A stretch of 64,000 nt of DNA from Cruorifilaria tuberocauda (lineage: Eukaryota; Nematoda; Chromadorea; Rhabditida; Onchocercidae), in assembly GCA_013365365.1 (NCBI GenBank), contig JABVXU010000209.1, forward strand, positions 1 to 64,000, given 5' to 3'. Both the position numbers and the translations under genes were made by a program. Shown here piece by piece: positions 26,092 to 39,900 of the stretch. The first letter of the stretch is position 1, and each line of letters begins with the position of its first letter. The notes under the pieces are model-generated. The model was not told the origin of the DNA, did not search any database, and saw only the letters and a list, made by a program, of their open reading frames with translations.

Positions 26092-27423
26092 TTAATTACC
26101 TAACATTTGCTTCTGGACAATCTCAGCAGAAAATTGCAGTGCCTGACGTCGAACTCTTTTTTCGTACTCCACTCTAAAACGATTTTAGAAAGTCATTTCA
26201 ATTTGAAAGCTTTGGAATGTTGCACTGTGTACTATTCCAAAAACCAACCAATCTTATAAATTGAATCATTTGTTCAACTTAAGCTACCACAAGTCTTATA
26301 AACTTTGACCATTGAATGAACTAAAAAAAAATACAGCAATCTTATAAAACTTTCCTTGATCCATTCATTTTCCCTAGTTACCGTGATTTCCCTGTCAAGT
26401 TATGGTCATATCTTTTTAAACCTTATGAATAAAAAAACTCTAAGTTATTCCTCAACTAATTACCAGGAACTGAAAGTCTACTAACCTATTCTGACAATAA
26501 ATTTGATAGGCATCGGCTTGAGCTGGGTCTTCAACATTAGGATTTGTTAGAAGATCTTGAATACCAAGCAGGAGTTGCCGTACACTTACCGATGGTTTCC
26601 AGTCCTGAAAGGATTGAAAATCTACAATAACGTGGAATCCGCAATGATCAACAAATGGTTACTTCTTTTTTACAGAATGTTGCATTCCTTTTATCCTAAT
26701 ATGAAATACCTAGTTCATATTGCAACAAATATATAAAACAAAGCTTTTCCTAGACATATCATAAATGAGAGATAAATAAAGGAGAAATCTTCGGAAATTC
26801 CAGAGAAATTTAATCTACCCTACATTCTCGAAACATTTGCTAAGAAATATTCCAAAATTACACCTTATTTTCGTCTAAGAGCGACAAACAAACAGTTCCT
26901 GAAGGATACACATTCGGATGAAATATAGGAGGATCGAATTTACACTTCGGTGGTGTAGATGGGTAATCATCTTTAAATTGCATCCTAACCTACAATGATA
27001 TTATAGCACCACAATCAACTCGAAAGGACTTGAATGGAAAAAGTGAATTGAAAAACGTCTTGCCTCAAGAAAAAACTCAAACAGCCACTGAATACGATAT
27101 TCTTTAATCAAATTCAAGTGTCCATCCATAAATAGAAAATAACGGAACATTTATCTTTTTTAACTAATAAATCAGAATGAATAATAAGCATAGGATAAAA
27201 ATTTTGACTAAATCATTCAAATAGAAGTGAAAACAAAATTCACTTTGTATAGACCACCTTCCCATATAGTTCCTTTCTTGCCAGGAATAGCACACTCCCA
27301 GTTGAAGAGATTCCTCGTGCCATCCGGATTTGACGAAGGTTTTGCGATAAATCCAAATGGATGATTTTTCCTCCACGCTTTCCGTTCTTCAGCCAAACGA
27401 CCTGCAGCGATGCCGCTTGACAT
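26092..27423 (-). CDS. ubc-9: SUMO-conjugating enzyme UBC9
   Basis: Four exons: 27423-27244, 26989-26864, 26604-26486 and 26173-26092. They give 168 residues, slightly longer than the 158 of human UBC9. The E2 fold is clear: [13 protein letters not shown] near the start, [17 protein letters not shown], then [20 protein letters not shown] with the HPN motif, followed at once by [12 protein letters not shown] containing the catalytic Cys. [26 protein letters not shown] closes the enzyme. UBC9 is the only E2 for SUMO; it takes SUMO from the AOS1/UBA2 E1 and transfers it to substrate lysines, mainly in the nucleus. The start Met is preceded by a CTTTACAG acceptor eight bases upstream, fitting a spliced-leader site. 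The C-terminal extension ([14 protein letters not shown]) departs from the vertebrate sequence. Confidence 0.97.
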
Positions 27424-27432
27424 TTGTACAGC
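27424..27432 (-). promoter_or_regulatory. Putative trans-splice acceptor of ubc-9
   Basis: On the minus strand CTTTACAG ends eight bases before the ATG, the distance typical of nematode spliced-leader addition. This is inference from position only. Confidence 0.45.
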
Positions 27433-28999
27433 TGTAAAGTGTATTATCTAACAATTTCATATGTGAAAAAAAAACTAAAGAGTAATGCCAACGCATTAGA
27501 AAACATCCTTGACTACTGACAAAACGACGGAAAATGAAATTCATGTAATTTATTATAATCCACATTCTCTTATCATCATCAACATGAAGTTAGTGAGGTT
27601 ATTTACTGTGATTATACAGTACATCATTTTTCTAATAATCATTAATACATACAAACTAACAATTGTTTTCTTTGTCCATGTCTCTCGGTCTAATTTCAGG
27701 AAATTTAGGACATCCAAACCGAATAAAATGATTGCAGCACATCTGTTCAACTGACATAACCTAAGCAACTTACAGACCCCGTCCCTCTATCAGTAAAATC
27801 CCCCCATTAGAGCAAACTTATTAACTCATTCCTTGCTACATTAAGACAATATTCAGGAACTCCACTCAAGAAGAACATGGCCGTGTAGGAGCACAAAATC
27901 AGTTGTGCATGGTACCAACAACCCGAATTCCATGCTTGGTGCGGTAGCTAGCTGTGTATCAGAAACATTATGCTTCATTCACCGTAGGAGCTCGTAGCTT
28001 GCTGGTTATTGCAGGTGCTTGTTAAGCCGCGCAATAATTCAAATACAGCATGCATTACATCTCTTCTTAGCTGGTGTTAGTTTATCCTGCTACTTTTCCA
28101 CCAATGATAACAGCCACATAACAAGATGAAGGTCATCAAACGATCCATCCTCATTTATTTAGAGCGCCGTTGGCCAGGACTATCTAGCCTATTCGTTTTA
28201 TTTCTGAAGTATTATTCTTACAGCATTCACCATGCACATCAAAGCTATTTTTGTCATTTTTTTTCTTCCTCATCTCATATCCAAATTTCATTTCCTGTCT
28301 TTTCATTGAACGTTATACAACTTCTACAACTAACCATCCCTAAGAAGCACAACATTCATTAAGCTAAAAACGTAATCATGGAAGTTTCCATGGCCATGTA
28401 GTACTATGCACTGTGAAGATCGTCGTTGATCTTAATACCAAAAGCAATGCCAATATCGCGACATAAATTACAACAATGCATTTTGCATGCCAAACGTAAA
28501 GTTAGATCTGGTATGCTGAATGGTTTACCACGATGGAAGTACCATGACAATTTCTATTAATATGTGCATTTTAAGAAAACTGCGCACCTTATTTCTCATA
28601 ATCTTTCATTAGAGCAGAATTTGTTTCTATTACTTTCATGCTTTCACATTCAAGATGTTTGGAGACTGTTTTCTCATTCGTATAATTTATAAATGGCACA
28701 GGTGATGGCAGATTGATTAGTGATTGCAATAAATATATTCGGAAGAGCATGGGGATAACAAAGGAAAAACGAAACTTATAATAAAGAAGATAAAACGCAA
28801 TTCAATTTAAAATATAAACTTGGTGCAAACACTGCAAGCAATCATGAATTTTTCCTGCATAATAAAAATTCAATGAATCATGATAATTTATGAATCAGGG
28901 AAATGGAATGAACAAAACTGAGACCTGAGACTCCAAACATAACGCATAAAATATAAATTATCATCTAAATTACCTAAACATTACATCCAGATTCGTCGG
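27433..28999. other. Intergenic region between ubc-9 and the GMPPB gene
   Basis: No gene recognised. Both flanking genes run leftward; at about 1.6 kb the spacing is too wide for a typical nematode operon. The part around 27860-28050 is somewhat richer in G and C. Confidence 0.6.
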
Positions 29000-31773
29000 C
29001 TACATGATGATATCTGGCTCCGGAACGTTCGTCGTTATTGCTTTGTGCGGTAAAACTCTTGCACCATTTAGGTACAATTCATCATTTACAACAACGTCGT
29101 CGCCAATAACGCAAGTATTTTCAATCCGTACCCACTCACCGATTGAACACTACAAAATTACTAAAACATTCATAACTCTTACAGATTACATGTTAGATAA
29201 CATCACATCAGAAGCATTGTATTTAAATTATTTTTAATGAAGGACCAAAGGATTACTTTTCTGCCAACAATACTGCTATTAATCCAAGAATGAGTACGCA
29301 CCATGCTATCTGATAAAATCGTACAATGTCGTAAACAAACGCCGTTTTCAATCTTTACTCGTGGTCCTATCACAACATTGGGTCCTAAACAGAAAATGTT
29401 TGAACAAATTTGCTAAATCAACTGCATGCAACAAAATGAAGTGCTTAGAAAACCCATATGATAAAAATTTATTTGTAAATTGATCAATGGATGGATGGCG
29501 AAGCATCTTAATCAATGTAGTGAATTTTTATTGAAAAGCAAAGCAATTTCAAGAAATCTGTTATACCTTGCTCTAAATGAAATACTTCAAAGCAAACCTA
29601 TTCTGCAATCGCGACCAATAGCTGCAGTTCCGTCCACAATCACATTACCATTTATATGATTACCATGTGCAAGCAGCGATGGCGACTTCTCTCGAAGGTA
29701 TTTCAAGTATAAACGCATACCTACAGTAATAAGAAAAGTTAAACAATTTGGATAGCAAAATGAGTTGGAAATCTAGCAACATCAGGATAAAATAAAAGAA
29801 GATAATCAAATTTATGAAAAAGATGAAGAGCTCAAATCCAAAGAAAGATGTATACCACGCAACTCACTATGCGATGAAATGATAGGTGTTAAATATATCA
29901 ACAATGTTATCCTACAGTAGAAGTAGAAATGCTGAAAAAATCATGACCAGTCAAGAAATCTTTTGGTTGTCCCACATCCATCCAGAATCCCGACAACTCG
30001 AATGCATACAATTCTCCATGTTTCGCCATCTCCGGAAACACTTCTTTTTCAATTGAAGTTGGACGTAATGATATTCGCTCCAGTACGGATGGAGAAAGAA
30101 TGTACAATCCGGCGTTGATCTAAAGCTACTTTTTTGCTCCAATATTTTCAAAAGGACGAAAGAATCAGCTTCAACGTATACACAATACCGAGAAAAATTA
30201 AACCTTATTTCCAACGTATTCTTCAGGTTTCTCAACAAAACTATCGATTTTTCCAGTCTTTTCATTGAATACACAGACACCATATTTGCTTGGCTCTTCA
30301 ACCTAAAAACACAATGTCGTTCAATGCGCTGTCGAAAACAAAGCTTACGTAAATTCCACATTATTAAGAAATCATGGAAAATTTTTCCTTTTTAATGTTT
30401 AGACATTAACAGATTAGTGGAACTACCAAAACACTTAAATAAAAAAAAAACCTTGGTTATAGCGATGGTTCCCTCACGACCGTGACTCGTATGAAACTCA
30501 ATCATCTCACGAAACGGAAATTCACATATAATATCAGAATTCAGCACAAAAAACGGTTCCTTTCCTTTCAATCGATCTTTTATCAAAGCGAGCGGTCCAG
30601 CTGTACCTAGTGGCTCTTCTTCCAATGAGAAATATACCTCAATACCTTAAGAAAAACATTATAAATGGACTATTCGCGAAAAAAGCTCAAACTCAAAATT
30701 GTGCTAGCTACATTTAGAGATAAGCTTATCTATAATCTTTTTACTTTTTCTTTCATATGTTTTAATTGTTAAGTCATTGTGGCCTTCAATCAACGAAAGG
30801 ATTCTATTGAACGTAAAGTTTTTTTCATGCAATACTGGGCAAATTCTTTTTACTTTGATCAAAAACCTTACTTAAACTTGCAGAAATCTCTTTTTGAATA
30901 TAATAACACGAAGTGATAATAACAAAATAATGAAAAGTAATAATAATCCTAACTCTCTGCAATTCCGATTGCTACATTCTTCAATTATATGATTCAAAGT
31001 AAAAATTACATCATTGAAACAAATCAAATTAAAAAAATTACTGGCATAAACTACCAAGTTGGTCAGCATGTTGCTTCATTTGTTGTTCTAAAAGTTCTGC
31101 ACGATAGCTCACAGCTAATATCACAGTATCGACACCGGCTGCCACAAGTGCTTCCACCTATAAATCACGACAGTAAATTAAACTGAACACAAGACCTCCG
31201 TAATCATTCATGCTTTCGCTAACCTAATAAAATCTGACGTGCTTTTGTACCTGTCTGCTGCTGCTTACTATTCCTCATTCTCGGCCGTCCTACGACCAGC
31301 TGCAGCACTGACAGCTAATTGCCACAAGAAAATAGAATGAAATTCCTTATAAGTAGATTATAGTAAGTATTAAAAACCACAAGAAGCCTGAAATCCGACT
31401 TCACAATCATTGTTTTGAGCCATGTCGCTATTTCTAATCCAATATTACGATTGCATCAAATGAGAATCAATTATAACTAGTCTTTTGTTAGGAAGAGCAA
31501 AGCTTTTTGCATCGACTCTTGAATCTACCTAGCCTGCCGAATTCGGTTGAAACCAATCTGCTATTCAGAGTACACATATATAAATAGAGAAGTTACAAAG
31601 TTTGACGGATGAAGAGATCTGCACTAAATAAAATTATTTCAAAAGAAGATAATGAATCTCACCTGATGAAGCATCATGGGCTTATTAGCAAACTCCACGA
31701 GTGGTTTTGGTTGAGTAAGTGTCAATGGTCTTAACCTTGTGCCATATCCACCAACGAGTATTACTGCCTTCAT
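29000..31773 (-). CDS. gmppb: Mannose-1-phosphate guanylyltransferase beta (GDP-mannose pyrophosphorylase)
   Basis: Eight exons: 31773-31663, 31157-31055, 30645-30452, 30302-30204, 30119-29948, 29720-29598, 29384-29257 and 29149-29000. They give 359 residues, as in animal GMPPB (360). The enzyme makes GDP-mannose from mannose-1-phosphate and GTP in the cytosol, the donor for N-glycans, GPI anchors and O-mannosylation. The N-terminal nucleotidyltransferase signature reads [18 protein letters not shown] followed by [27 protein letters not shown] holds the metal-binding Asp, [10 protein letters not shown] and [12 protein letters not shown] the substrate site, and [15 protein letters not shown] the family motif. 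The C-terminal part is a left-handed beta-helix ending in [16 protein letters not shown] and the conserved end PEPDIIM. The donor after KDFLT is GTCATG, chosen because it restores the family sequence. The acceptor at 30645 is AAG. Confidence 0.97.
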
Positions 31774-31779
31774 TCTGTA
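31774..31779 (-). promoter_or_regulatory. Putative trans-splice acceptor of the GMPPB gene
   Basis: On the minus strand TATTACAG ends one base before the start ATG, leaving a one-base leader. Such tight spacing is common at spliced-leader sites in nematodes; inference from position only. Confidence 0.5.
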
Positions 31780-34700
31780 ATACTTTCACTGATCTTTCAA
31801 GTTCACACAATCACATCTACTTCAGAGTCATACTAAGCGATGGGCACGAATTTGAGTACTTTGTGAGCACTGATAGATGTGAGAAAAAAGAAAATTAGCG
31901 AAGGGAATAACCTGTTATAATCAGCTAGCAGCGGAATATTGGATCAGTAGTCTAATCGTGATATATTCGTCAAACGCAAATGAAAAGCCAGACATTATTC
32001 TTCGAATTCCCGGAAACTAAGGTTGTGCGTGAACTTATAATGCTTCGTTATCGAAAATCGTGTAATGCTGTCCATTTACATGTATATTATGTATAAAAGT
32101 GTTTGAATCCTATGATATCTGAAGGATAGTAAATATCACTAGATGGGTACTAAGCCAATGACTCAATTTATTAAATTTCATGTTATATATAATAAATATG
32201 CGGGATTAGTTCAAACATCAATTCTTATACATCCGCACAATCATATCAGTATGACCTAAAAATTATTCATCAACCGTTAATATCACGTCTCGGTATGAAC
32301 TATTAGAATAGTGAATAATTGCTACAGCAAATAACTACAAGTGGCTAATAAGACGCTACTAAATGTTTTCAATGGAGAACGCATAACCTCAGCAACCTAA
32401 AAAAATCCCACAAACCGAAATAAATGTCACGCAGCATAGATCACCATATTAAACGGAGCACGCAGTTACGGTAAATCTGTTTCGAGATACGTGGCACCGA
32501 TTATAGCCTAAATTTTGTATATGAAAAAAGGATGAGGAAAGCGTGTCTGCAATCATATGTTCGGTACTTTTCGTCAAGTCTTACCTGTAAAGGCACCATA
32601 AATGTATTATTCTATAGGAGAATTGCTAAAGGTGCATTTTACAGTGGTATTATGCAGCGTTAGTAGGATGCGTGTAGCGAATGCAGTACGCGCTGCAGTG
32701 ATGGCTATCACTTCGAACAATGAATGGATCATGGTGATAATGCCCGGAGGAATGTCGGTGGTACCTGTTGGGAACGGGTCTCTGCTCCCTTTTCCTGCAA
32801 GATTCACTTTTCCTACATCCAGTTCGTCATTCATCCCATGCCATCTCTCTTCGCATCAAACTCCATCCTTCCTTTCCTATTCTTCTCCACCTGTCCACAC
32901 CTCGAAAATTCATTATCAGTTTTAGGAGAATGTAAAGTGGATTGACCCCTTTCACTTTCATTCCCAATCTCCACCGTACAATTGTGAATTATGGAGGTGG
33001 CGGAGGGATGAAGTTGCTGTAACCAGTCGGGCGTTTCTATAATCCACGCAAAGTTATGGACGGTCTATTTGGAGATTCAACCGCCCCCCAATTTTGTAGA
33101 CGTTTCTGCCTGCTGGCGATACATTATTATTATTCCTTGATATGCAAAGCAACACACATCCAAGAACCACTTTCCTCTGCACTTCTGAATGCCAGCCATT
33201 CAGCAGTCCAAAAGTTTCCCCTTACTATTTTGAAACAGTAACTACTTCTCCTATGCTATGAAAAAGGATGAGGATGGCAATCTCAGGTATGAGTCCGTCA
33301 ATCCCTCTTCATCAATCTTGCTGAGAGAATCCTAAAAAAGTAAGAAGTGAAATGGCGAGATAAAGTTGCTATCGTTGAATCAAAAAAGGAGTGTACTATC
33401 TGTATATATGCAGATGTATAAATGCAGATATCCATTTAAATAATTTCAAATCTACGGAAGGCACTAAACCCGAGTGGGTTTCTATTGAACTGCGCTTTTA
33501 GAAAATGTACACTAATGGGTATTTTCGTTTGGAAAAGTGGAGGGGTATAGTAGTGGAGGGATCTGTGATGTGCTGCTGCCGGTGGGACCGCCTGCGTCAT
33601 GTCAACCGATCATGGCCTATATTCCCCTACGGCACTTTCACTTTTCACGACTCACCCCGACACAGCAAGATCACGGATTTGCTTCTGTCAGGACCCGATC
33701 CCTCACCGGTTTCACACCCTCCTACCACTCCCTCTTTCCCTCCTTTCCCTTTCCCCTTTCATTTTTCCTCTTCCACGTGTTACCTACCGTCCACAAATAC
33801 ATTAATATATCTTACCATTATTTACTTTGCTATTCTTTTGGTGCTTCCACCCTTTTATCCTTTCATAATCTGTGCTGCCATGGCTTTACAATTTACAAAT
33901 ATTCACCTCTATCTGAACTTCCTTTTTCCACATTTATTCAAACTTCTCGAAGATAGTTGGTCTCATAAACGCTGGCTGCACTGCTGTTTTCTCTTTAAAT
34001 TTGCTAGGAAGACAATAAAGAAGAGCAATCATTGGTTATAGTTAATCTACAAGTCTTTTACGACCACTTTCGTTTTCACTTGAAATACTCGTTCGCACAT
34101 TGACATAAGAATTTTTATCCTAAAAAGTTGTGAGAAGGTTTATTCTTATTTTTCTCTAGTTGTTGAAACCAGTCAATTACAAATTTATTTACGGTAAAAT
34201 GAAGAAATATATGATTACAAAAGGTTACATTCTTCAATTTCAAGCGAAGTGTAGTAAATTTAATCGAGAATGCATCCGCTAAAGATACCAAATTGCTTCT
34301 ATATCTTGCATATACAACATTTCATTTCATTTCACATGCAAGCATGCTAAGGTGAATAAGGTATATCACCCTAGGACCAGTCTTCTATTATTAGGCAGTT
34401 GACCGATGGCATTGCCATTGGCACTGCTGGCCATTTCTCTATGTGTTCACCGAGTCAGCATCTCTTAACTACAAGAAACGAGTTTTCACCATAGAAATGA
34501 AAATTATGGGCAGAAAATAAATTTAACTGATGATTAAAAAAGAGAATGTTGTAATGTGTGGTGGAACCGCAGGACTGTAGAGAACTGCGACCTAACCAGG
34601 CCTTCCCCTATAATAAGTAACTGTGGGCATTAATGTGCCAAGCATAATAAATGAGATTAGCCTTCTAACACTTCATTAATTTCAAAATTCAACACTTGCG

Positions 34701-36923
34701 AGCTATCATAACTTATTCTTGAAGCGAAAACTTTTTCAGTTCATTTGTTTAATGAGTAAACTGAAATTTGTTTCAGTCATTCTGCTATTCAATTTGTACC
34801 ACTTCTTAATTCAGTCATTTAGTTAAATTCTATTTCTAGTAAGCATTTTAAAGATTATTGATTTTGATTTTGAGGACCAAAATTCCATCACCCTTGTCTG
34901 CTTCCTGGTAATTGATAGAAGTATTTGCGAAAACTGTTGTACTTGACATAATTTTGTGTTCAGGAATAACGTTATCATCATCCAGTCTATTGGCACTAAC
35001 CAAAAAAGTGGTATTTAAGGGCACTAATAGCATATACTGAAATACTGTTAATCATACAAAATGATAAACTGATATGTAAGTAACTATTATGCTTAAAAAG
35101 TAAAAAGTTATAAAATACTGCGTTCTTAAAGTAATTACAGGAATCTCTTACTGATAAACCCCAAAATTGCTAGACATCTAAATTCCATATAGAAACATTG
35201 TTTCAACTTAACTTTTGTAATTGTTAACGGCCCCCATAATTTTAATGAAAACTTTTAGTTGTGGAAAAACAAATAAGTTTCGGAAAACTCATCCATAAAT
35301 ATCTTATTGTTCTACGTTACCATGTAGGGATTAATTTCAATATTGTATCACTGTACAGTCAATCATCTCATTTGGTACCATTAGGAAAGGCTACGAGTGC
35401 AGTTATTTAGTATCTCCCGTCTCTTATTAAAAATAGTTTCTATAATTCCATCGTTAGCATAACCGAGTAGAGCTGTAGCAGTTGGTGACCGACCAAGTTT
35501 AAGTGCGAAAATATAAGCACACCAGGAAATGCAAACAAATGGAAGTCAAACATTGTTTGCGGCAAGTAACAACCAATACTTACTGTTGCTGACCAGTGCA
35601 TTGGTCACCTCAACGAGCAACTCAACCTCGTCCCTTTCCATTATAACAATTTATCATTTTTATTTTCTTACTCCTCATTGCCGTTTTATTCTTAATCCTC
35701 CAATTATTTGGAAAGCCGAAACTATCCTGAAAATACTGAGAGGCATGACTGGTCTTCTGTTGTTTAACGAAGTGTTTTTTATTCAATAAAAAAGAAAAAG
35801 AAATCGTTATTTGTACATACAAAGAACAAGTTATTTTGACCTTTATTGATATATTGAACAATTGTTCTATTTCAGGAAGACATTTGTCCAATTGTTTTAA
35901 TCTTATCTTAATTTGACCAATTTGTTTATTTTTTTGTACCTTCAAAAACTGTTTATTACCATCTTTATGAAAAAAGCTTGATCATTTGTGGTAATCGATT
36001 CAGTACAGCATTTTTTTTAATAAAAATTTTAGAAAAACCTCATTGTCGTATGTTTTGTCGTCTGTTACTTTAGTATAGGTGAACTTTTAAAGATCACGTT
36101 GAGACAACATTCTCAGTCTCATTCCTATTTTTTACGACGACGTTTAAACGTCATATAATCATCGAAGTGCCGCCAAAATCTTATTCTTGCCAAATATATA
36201 CATTAACGCTTCATGTTCTAATCTTTTCGTAAAAATTTACTTTGAAGTCTGAATTTCATTTCAAATATCGAAGGTTAAATGAGATGTATGAAAAATTTTT
36301 TCAAATGATTTGAACAAATCAAGAGGACATTTTGCATGTTACTGGTTTATGATCAGACAGATATACCTGATCTGATATAGGATATTTTGAAATTGAGATT
36401 ATTAACTTTTTCTAAGATGAGATTGTGCCGTTGTCATGAATTGAGTGTTGTGAGAGTTTAGTGTTATATTTTAACAAAAAGTTTTATTTCTAATTATAGA
36501 AAATTAAGAATTTATTCACAAATACAGACGATAAGCTAACTATCTGTAATTCGTAAATGCTAAAATATTGCAGAATTTACATGCATGTTTCAGGATTTCG
36601 GATTACTGGTCTTTTCGTAAAATTACAACAGAGAAACGTTAGTTTTTGAACTGTTTAGAAAACAGATGCAGTGCAGATTATGGATAACTGCAAAATATAA
36701 GAAATAATTTTAAATCGTTTCATAACTAAATCTCTGCAAATTAAGTTAAATCGGATATTCTGATCAAACTGTTAAAAGCTACTACTTAATAAATCCGCGT
36801 GTATATTGGATTTAAAAGTTGACAATTATAAGAATATAAAAATATTTTACACAGTTATTAATCCTATTATTTATTTACTACCGACAGCATTTATGTGTAT
36901 AATCGAGCATATTAGCAAAAGTT
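31780..36923. other. Long intergenic region between divergent genes
   Basis: This separates the 5' ends of the leftward GMPPB gene and the rightward ETS gene. No convincing gene was found, though overlapping open frames occur on both strands at 32600-34040. That part is clearly richer in G and C than its surroundings, with pyrimidine-rich tracts (about 33700-33780). Regulatory DNA for the ETS gene or a non-coding transcript are possible. A 61-residue minus-strand frame at 34848-35033 is unsupported. Confidence 0.5.
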
Positions 36924-39900
36924 ATGGATACGTTGAATACGACAGTGATCGGTGCTCATGCCACATTGTCGTTAAATTCGTATCACCGATGGAATACGCT
37001 CAGTCCATCGTTGATGTCAGAAAATGATGAAGACAACAATGAGGTATTTGCATTTGTACCTTTTCATGAAAAAAAAAATTAATGTTAGTTGAGCTTGTTA
37101 CCTGTCGTTGTAACTTTTTTTTCTAGAGAGAAATTTCTTTTTCCATTAAGAATAGCCTTCAAGTCGCGAATCCATAAGCAAAATTTGTAAGAAAGATGAT
37201 TGGCAGTTTTAGCTCCTTTGCTTGACATTAGCGGCAGTGCCCTAAAACACACTTTTCGGTTGTACTGTCTTGAATTGATCGATCAGATGAAGGCATGTGG
37301 TCCAATGAAGATCGAGCATCCATTTGACAACGATGATCAGGCCTACTTCTCTAGTAACTCTGCTGGTACCACTTCTGCTCAGCAGCTACAACGTCGCCAG
37401 CCATCCGGATCATCAGCTATGATTCCAACAATACCATTAGCATCTTGCGCTACTGCTGCAGCATCCTTATCATCTGCATTCAACAAACGGCTAGCATCAT
37501 CAAACAGAACTGTAAGCTTTCGAGAAAATTTTGCTAGCTACTTAATCACCATAAACGCTCTTTACCGTTTATGAAAATGGGCTATTAAAGTCTTTAACAT
37601 ATGCATGGCGGTTGTAGTGTTGTAAGTCAGAATTTGGAATCATCGTTATCGAAGTACAAATTCCTCTCTTACATTATTTTCGCTTTTTGTTTCATATTTT
37701 TGCGTATAATTTTTCTACGCGAAAACATTGCTTCTTTACTTCTAACCTGTTTAGGTCTTATAGGTCTTATAAAAGTTACGTAGGCAAGCTTCTCACGGCC
37801 ACGTTCTGTTAAAAACCAAGCGTGCACCTTTCTCTCCATCCCATTAATCACAGCATACAATTCCTTTCTCGTTGATTTCCATCTTCAGTTATTTCTTTGA
37901 AAATTAAATACCTATGCCATGAATAACACGGTATTCGCACACTGACGGACCGTACCACAATGCTGCATAAGTCATTTTTCCATGATTGCTTGAGAATATA
38001 AGTAAGTATTTGACGCAAAACTTTGCGATGCAAGTGCATCTTAATCACTCACGCCTACATACAACTATGCCTGAAACTTTTTTACTGCATCTTTCAACCG
38101 GTTTTTGTTCCCAGTAACGTCTCAAACGATGGTAAAACATTGCAAAGTACAATTTTCAACAGACAATTTTCAAGGTATTCTTTTTCCTTATTGCATGCCA
38201 TCAACTTCCCTCCGACAAGCCACGTTCATATTAGAAGTAATAGACAGATAAACATTAAAGAGCATGCTTATAATTTTAATATATGCTATATTTTCCCAAT
38301 AATTTTGTTTAAATTTGCTATCTTTTTCCATTTTAAACGACACAACATTTGTTGAATGCTGTTCGTGAAAATATTTTTCATATGCTTGAATACTATCGGT
38401 TCATTCAACATATATTTCTTTGCCTTACTTTTGCCTTTCACATAACAAAAAATTAATTTTTTACCGAACTATTTGACGTTTTGAAACAGTTAATATTAAA
38501 AAAAATGATCAAATTACATCATCGTCATCATTATCAGCAACAACAACTACAGCAACAGCAACAGCAGCAACAGCAGCATGATGCAATCATGATAGCGGAC
38601 GAAGCGCAATTGGCCAATGAGAGCAGTTCATCCAAGCAAACTCTCGAGGTGAACAAATATGGAGTGTTTGTTGTGTTGGTAGTGTATATCCCGTTTGTGT
38701 CCATTAACTACTTTAAGTACACAACAATATAATTTTCTATATAGTTCCTGTCTCATTTGTGACAATTATTTTGCTAACTTCGCTTCAAAGTTGAATATCA
38801 TCAGTAAAACAAATGATCTAATTATGAAAGAATGACTGCTATATTTCTCTGAGATAGTTCGTTCATCCATAAAGTTAATAATATGGTTCAATATCTGTTA
38901 GCAACATTAATAGAATAATTTTATCACCAGATGAATTAATTAGTTTCTCTCATTTCTTTTTTTTTCTAATTTCTTTATGCTCTTCGCAAATTTTCATAGC
39001 ATATGATGAGATTTTTCCTGGATCTGCTTTTATTTTATTTGTTTGAATTTCTTTGCCGAATTTAACAGCGATTTTTAGATTAATCGTAAATTTAAATCTA
39101 ATGCGAGTCTGTAAATCAAATATCAACATTGAAATCATTTTGCTTCTTGATCATTCCTTCTAAATGCGATTTTATCTCACGAATCCGAAACAATGCGAAA
39201 TACATAATTGTGATTTCGGGATTTAGTTTTTCCGATTCTATTATATAGTTTTTCATTACTATGAGCACATTTTTTTATTTTTCATACAATATTAAACACA
39301 ATATCTACTTTTCACAATTTATAAGCTCAATTTTTAAGCCTCAGGTTAGAGAGACACTAGATTGAGATTGATGAGTTTTTACGATCGGATGAAAGATTCA
39401 TGTTGGCATTTGGATATCTGCAATATGCAATATGACATCTGATCGCTGCATTCGAGCAATGATCAGAACAAAATTATCTGAATGTGTATGGTGCCAACTG
39501 AATTACTATGTTAATTGGGTATCCTTTATGGCTAGTGTGGAGTAAAATAAAGTTTAATATGCTGACAGGGATATACAATTAACTTTCAGTTTCATGCTCC
39601 ATCCCAAAAAAAAAACGTATTACTGCGCAAGCCTGTCAGTACGCGACATTTTGTTTACATTTGTTTTGAATAATGAAAATTGTACGGACCGCTGTTGCTA
39701 CCCACCTTTTCTTTTCATTCTCACCTTGCCCCTCGCCTTCCCCGCCGTTTCTCCAACTCTTTTTGTATAATAAAATCATTTGGCGGAACGCTTCTTTAAA
39801 GGTCATCGAAAACATTTTATCCTATTATGTATTTTTCGATTATTGCGTATATGATTTCGGATTTGAAAAAAATATAATTTGAAATTTTCGAGAATTTCAA

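Noticed and set aside
29916..29918. GTAGGA as donor of GMPPB exon 5
   Set aside because: It gives the wrong phase for the next exon; GTCATG at 29947 restores the conserved KDFLTG-M junction.
32602..34041. Overlapping open frames on both strands up to 178 residues
   Set aside because: They reflect the higher GC content; frames on both strands overlap, and low-complexity Ser/Pro/Phe stretches carry no domain.
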